Shown piece after piece: positions 59,026 to 64,000 of a stretch of 64,000 nt of DNA. Below the pieces are notes generated by a model that saw nothing but the letters and a program-made list of their open reading frames with translations, had not been told where the DNA came from and ran no database searches. The first letter of the stretch is position 1; each line of letters starts with the position of its first letter. The stretch spans positions 62,001 to 126,000 of the forward strand of contig NQMI01000052.1 in the NCBI GenBank assembly GCA_002270565.1, given 5' to 3'. Origin of the DNA: Stenocarpella maydis. Taxonomy: Eukaryota; Ascomycota; Sordariomycetes; Diaporthales; Diaporthaceae. The position numbers and the translations under genes were made by a program.

Positions 59026-60998
59026 TGACCCGGCTCAAGGTGTTTTGGTGACGGGAGGGGTGCTCGCCACGTGACATGGCGCTGCTGCGTGTCCAGGTGT
59101 GGTCAAATCTTGGGCCTGGGGTTTCTTTGGCGTTGGTATGCTCTACTCCGTATGCTACCTCGATACCAACGTGGTGGCTGTTGCGTGTTGAGCGTGTTGA
59201 GCGCCTGTGCCAGCAAAGATGCAGAGCCGGCCGATGGGTCGAGTCTTTGGGAACAGCCCAGGTGCCGTGGGCCGAGAACAATGTCGAGACAGAACCGAAT
59301 GCGAGTGCGCGAGGCCGGACCACAGGCTGGTGGTCAGTCATCACTGCTGTTGGTGGTGCTGGAGACACCCTTGCTTGTTGACGCGCAGCCACACCCGAAT
59401 GAATCTCAGCAGCCAGCAATTGATCGATCAGAAATGTCGTGATGATTAGCCATGTGGATTCAGAACAATGGGCTAGGGTGCAGTACTCGGGCGGGCAGTA
59501 GCACGATCATCTCGATGGTGCAAAGCTGGGCCGGCTCATGGCGTTCTGGATTCAAATCACCCTGCGTGGTGGGGAATGACCGAGGAAAGGGGGTAGGGGG
59601 AGGGGACGAGGTGTGAAGGCGACAGATGCTTGATTGAGGGCGTGGCATGCTGCGATGGCTGCGTCAGAGGGCGTCCAGCAGTGCTCAGAATCAGGGTGCA
59701 TCAGGCCAAAGCAACCTTGACGATGCTACCCTGCCAGTTGTGTCTGTGTGCCCAGCGTACTTGGTTAAACAGCTCAGTACATACCTAGGTCAAGAATCCG
59801 TTAGACTGTAGTTCGCCACGGTCAAAACCCCCCTTCCAAAATCCAAATTAGTTTCACAAAATCATATCGTGACTCCTAATTAAAGTTGATTGCCCGGGTT
59901 CCCCTAGACAAGTAATTAAATTTAGAACGGGCTGGATGAGGCGAGTATTTTCAACACAATATCAAAGTCCAGAAGTGCCTGAGTGATACTAGGCTTCTCT
60001 AGGTATCATACTAAACTATTTAGTGATAGCGTAATTGATTCTTAACTGGGGTATATACTTTTTAACAGGAGAGAGGGGGTGTGCGTGTGCGTCGAGAATT
60101 TGCGTGCAGATTGACGTGTCGGGACCGCCTCGTGTCGATGGCCCAGGCGAGGGTCCTGACAAGAAAACAGGGTCATTGATCCCCCACCCCCCATAATTAT
60201 GAGAGTTCCAGCAAGTTCAATTAAAATGTGGTCAGTCTGCGTGGGCTCGTGGGCTTCGATCCCACCCGGGCTGATTTGATTATCTCAATTGATATCCAAC
60301 GTGGAGGGGTTTGGGAGGAGCCCCATTTCCCACGTGGGCAGCCTGGTCTGAGCTTCTCGCTTCAATTTTCTCGCTTCTCCTTCTTTACCTGCTGCTTCAT
60401 GTGCATGGCAAAAATGCTTCTATCTTCTGTTTTCGAGACCTGGCTGCCCGCATGCACCTGCCTCCTTATGGTCTTAATGGGCCGTGGCTATCCCGGTACC
60501 AAGGTACTAGTACTAGTAGGGTAGGTGGTTGGTGTGGGGGTGGTTCACGCACTTTGAAGCCTCTTGATACCTGTCTCTGCATATGTTATATGCTTTAGAC
60601 GGGCGGCTTGTAGGTTGACTCGGAGTGGAAATATGTGAATACGTCTCTACTTACGTACCGCTGTATGTTGGTGACACTGGCAGCATGTGCGTAATTAAAT
60701 ATGATTACGCGAATGCGTGTCTCAAGTGCATGCAGGTGGGCATGTCATCACCCACGACGTTCCTCGGGTCTTTCGGCAGGAAATCTTGACAGAAATGAGA
60801 TACCGAGCTCCCAGGCCACACTGGTTGTTGTTACATAGTCGTAGTAATAGAGGATGCGCGGTGGTGTGGTGCGTAGAAGTAGGTAGTATAGACTAGGTAC
60901 TTCGGCAAAGGTGACCATCACCATCTATCCCTGTGCCGTGCTGCTCCGCAGCCCGATTGGGGACCCAGCTCCCGCCCCCCCCCCCCGGCCAAATGCAG

Positions 60999-61070
60999 TA
61001 GGTGCTGCTGCTGCAGGTGCTGCTGCAAGTGCTGCAGGTGCTGCAGGTGCTGCAGGTGTTGCAGGTGTAC
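60999..61070. repeat. GCAGGTGCT-type tandem repeat
   Basis: Imperfect 9-bp units of GCAGGTGCT and close variants over about 70 bp. It would encode Ala/Gly repeats in one frame, but no surrounding gene is evident. Confidence 0.85.
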
Positions 61071-63262
61071 TATGTAAGTGGTATTCGGCCCACGCTTTCG
61101 ACAGGTCCGCGGTTTTCAGTGTGCCCTTGACGGGATACCAGGCTCGCATTTCCTCATGTCACGTCTCAACTTTTTGAGCAGCATGCACTGCACGGCATAC
61201 TCACCCAACATGGTTTATACGCCTGGGGCAAATCGACCCGGACTACGTGGCAATCACCTACTGCTCTACACTCCTGGGTGCAAATATGCCCGTCCCCAAA
61301 CAAGCCATATGGAGGGCCTGGGCCTGGCTCGGGCCTCGGGGGCCAGGGCTTCAAAAATAAAACACTATGATTAGGCTTCAACACAACTGCCCAGCCGAGC
61401 CAGCCAGCTGGTGTCGCAATCTTTCGGCAGGGCTCGGGTCCTGCAAGCGAGAGCCCCATAAATGCCATACCCATCATGCCGAACAAAGTAACGATCCCCG
61501 AGTCCGGCGTGCCAGAAAACAACTGGAAACACCCGGACACGGCAAGGCAGAAGACGGCCCTGGCATCCAGGCCTCTGGACCCAAGGCTCGGGGCAAAAAG
61601 GACAAGACAAGAAGGACATGACAAGGGCATGCCCACCCGTCACCTCGCAGCGCTCACACCTTGGTCCCCGCTCCACCTGCACCCTGATATGTCCCGACGG
61701 GGCGGGACCACCTCGCCATGGGGCCCGGCTGGGGCTCATCAAACGGAACAGCTCGCCTAAGGTTGTGGACACCTGAGGGGCGCGGGTCTCGCTCCTTGCT
61801 CCCGCCAATACCGTTCTGGCCGCCGAAAGAATCTGAGCCCTACCCCTACACTTCCGGGTCCTTGCTTGGCGGCCCAGGGTTTTCTGGACGGTTGAAATAG
61901 TGTATATATGCTGTCATCCTGTGATTGTGATTGATGCGGGGACGGATGGGCATGGGGATGGGCACTGCCCGGACTGTCAGTATACGCACACTGGGTTACG
62001 ATATCTCATGCCGCATGCCTCATTCTGCCCCACCCCCCGGTCCATTGCCCCATGCCGATGCCATGCTGCGCCCATGCCTCCAGGCCCCGTATCCCAGGGT
62101 GTATTGGCTGTCGTCGTCGTCGAACTCGCCTAGCAGGGCAAGCTCGATTCAGGAGACGATCCATGGCGAGGGCCGAGGTGGACATGGACGGCTCCCTCTC
62201 AGCCCATCTTGACTGCGTGGCCGGGTTCTCTTTTGATCTACCTGAGTATTGGGATTGACTTGGACCACCTCATCCACCAACTACCCTGCCCTGCCTGTGG
62301 TGTCCTGTAGTGTACAACACGGCAGTATATGGGTAGGTAGGGCATGTCGTTGGGTCCATCCGGCACATGGTCCCCGGCCAAACGGCTAGTACACGTGTAA
62401 AGCAGGAGGATGGGCCACAGGTGGTCGGACAACGGCCAACGCCCACGGCCACGAATAGGGTCCCGGGACACGGCCAGCGCCAGGCATGAGAGGTGCTCAT
62501 GCCGTGCCGTGCGCTACGCTATCTACTCCGTACATGGCATCCAGTTATGTAGTTGGCGTGCCGTACCGTACCGTACATGTACGATACACCCACGTGTGAG
62601 GATCCAATGGGCTCTCGGGGTGGGAGGCATGGCAATCTTGGTGCCTCTCTTCCAACAGGCGATCCAGCCCACCGCACTCCACATTGAAACCCAATCCATG
62701 TCAGTCACCAAGTCAGGCTGGAATGGACGGCGGCAGGGCTTCCCCAAATAGCTTCTTCTATACTACTGCGTAGTAGTTGACAGAATCCTCGGTGACAAGA
62801 GTTCCAAAGCAGAAATGGCATGGGCAGCTTGACCCGAACCGATGCTCCCCACCGGCACGAGACCGGGCGGACAAGCCCTAGCAGGGCTACACCGTCGGCT
62901 CACCAACGCCACTGTGTAAATTGGGTGACCAGCTGTTAAGGTGTGGGAAAGGGAGGAGAGCAATAATAATAAGGGAGTCTCTGGTTCTCTCCCATACTTG
63001 GTTATTCCGGCCGGTGGCATACCCGTAGAACCATGACAAGTACTCTGTGGGAGAGCCCTGGTCCTGACCTCTGACCAGGCCCTCTTGTTTCTCGTTCCCC
63101 TCCCATCCCAGTCCTAGTCACAGTCCCAGTTCCAGACCCGGACTCCATTCCACGCATTCTCCACATTCCCACACTCACACTCGTTCGCACCAGCGCAGGC
63201 AGTAGAAGCAGCACAAGCAGCACCAGCAGCAGCACCAGCAGCAGGGCAGAGAACAGTTTCAT

Positions 63263-63320
63263 TACTATTACTATTATTGCTGTTATTGTTATTATTACTA
63301 TCATTATTATTGTTATTATT
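63263..63320. repeat. (ATT/GTT)n microsatellite
   Basis: Imperfect ATT, GTT and ACT trinucleotides. Confidence 0.85.
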
Positions 63321-63469
63321 GCGGTATGTGGGGGGAGGGCAGCTCACAGACAGGAACTCAGACACGAACTCACAAGACAGGCAGGCGGACCAGCAAAGGC
63401 AAGGCAATGCAAGGCAAGGCAGAGTACTCCGTAGAGCAGAGCAGAGCAGCCGCCCGTCATTCACGGCCT

Positions 63470-63522
63470 AACCAACCAACCAACCAACCAACAAGCCAGC
63501 CAGCCAGCCAGCCAGCCAACCA
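63470..63522. repeat. (CCAA)n-(GCCA)n tetranucleotide repeats
   Basis: CCAA units followed by CCAG units, interrupted once by ACAAG. Confidence 0.9.
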
Positions 63523-63785
63523 GTCAAGATCAAGCAGCAATCGATCGGCTCATTTAATCAATTCATCCGTCGCTCACGTCTCAATCTCTCTCAATCACTA
63601 CTCGTTAAAGCAATCCAATCCATCCCATCCATCCCGCCAGGCATCCAGCAGCCATCCACCACCAGGACCAGGCGCAAACGGGCACTGGCTCCCTTTCATC
63701 CCAGCCTGATCTTTTTCCGTATCGCCCGCATCTTGCATCTTGCATCAATTAAATCCAGTCCAACCTGGTCCAACCCAGTGCAGTC

Positions 63786-63824
63786 ACAACAACAACAACA
63801 ACAACAACAACAGCAACAACAACA
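63786..63824. repeat. (AAC)n microsatellite
   Basis: Thirteen AAC-type units with one AGC interruption. Confidence 0.9.
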
Positions 63825-64000
63825 CTCCCTCCCCCCCAAATTAATTCCTTAAGGCAAGACTGGCCCAACTTGCCACACCAAACACACACAAACGAACATA
63901 CACACGCACACCCACCATCACCTGCCAACCCCGGCCACAATACAACGAGCTCTTGAGACCGCGAATATAAAGTAAAAATAAAACCAAAAAAATAAAATAA

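Larger units (their letters stand above)
56442..62999. other. 6.5-kb region without a supportable gene
   Basis: Open frames here are short, overlap in several phases and lack domains. Contents noted: poly-T/poly-G run near 56917-56938, (CCAGGC)n at 58993-59025, AT-rich patch 59.80-60.07 kb, tRNA-like 3' arm near 60236, and a GCAGGTGCT-type repeat at 60999-61070. Confidence 0.5.
63000..64000 (+). promoter_or_regulatory. probable promoter/leader of a gene beyond the window
   Basis: Dense simple repeats and pyrimidine/CA-rich sequence on the plus strand: ATT/GTT units 63263-63320, CCAA/GCCA units 63470-63522, CATCC units 63620-63660 and AAC units 63786-63824. Similar composition precedes the demethylase and acrB starts in this window, so this is likely upstream DNA of a plus-strand gene starting after 64000. 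Inference only. Confidence 0.3.

Noticed and set aside
58679..59419. 246-codon minus-strand frame with a Gly-Leu repeat
   Set aside because: Contains the translated hexamer repeat, has no domain and no supporting context.

Overview
The window is nuclear DNA of a filamentous ascomycete (Pezizomycotina, most likely Sordariomycetes). The evidence is short introns (about 50-140 bp, GT...AG, several with CTRAC-like branch sites), GC-rich coding sequence, an ascomycete-type laccase ending in the DSGI plug, a Zn(II)2Cys6 regulator, an AcrB homologue, a fungal rhodopsin-family (PTH11-like) relic and a KDM4-type demethylase. No rRNA gene, complete tRNA gene, CRISPR array or intact transposon was found. 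Gene models were built by hand by joining reading frames at splice sites that restore known motifs.

Layout. 0-2.6 kb (minus): an Asn/Gln/Gly/Pro-rich single-pass membrane protein. 5.36-6.42 kb (plus): an NmrA-like NAD(P)-binding protein. 7.5-12.4 kb (plus): three genes for secreted products, namely a six-cysteine AA1-like protein, a proteinase-K-type subtilase with five exons, and a 64-residue peptide. 12.4-21.1 kb: a decay zone with a diverged, RIP-like direct repeat pair, a broken secreted/membrane-anchored gene and a broken seven-TM rhodopsin-family gene. 21.1-25.8 kb (minus): a secreted phosphoesterase (acid phosphatase type) and an 860-residue Zn2Cys6 transcription factor. 27.5-31.0 kb (plus): a 1169-residue disordered protein of unknown function. 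33.1-35.5 kb (plus): a six-exon laccase. 37.6-42.4 kb (plus): a JmjN/JmjC/ePHD histone demethylase. 42.7-43.2 kb (minus): a small membrane-anchored J-domain gene that appears to lose its HPD motif. 43.2-49.4 kb: no supportable gene. 49.7-52.8 kb (plus): acrB. 55.7-56.4 kb (plus): a HAD-type dehalogenase containing an undetermined base. 56.4-64 kb: no supportable gene, ending in a simple-repeat-rich stretch that looks like the promoter or leader of a gene beyond the window.

How the genes relate. There is no obvious biosynthetic or defence cluster. The left half is enriched for secreted products (AA1-like protein, subtilase, peptide, phosphatase, laccase), as expected for a saprotrophic or host-associated secretome region. 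The right half carries housekeeping regulators of chromatin (KDM4) and the ubiquitin network (AcrB). The points most worth following up are the start-stop uORF abutting the KDM4 start codon, overlapping uORFs in the acrB leader, the HPD-less J protein, the poly-Asn membrane protein, and a dispersed TACCTAGGTA palindrome confined to intergenic DNA. I did not find a convincing new multi-gene system.
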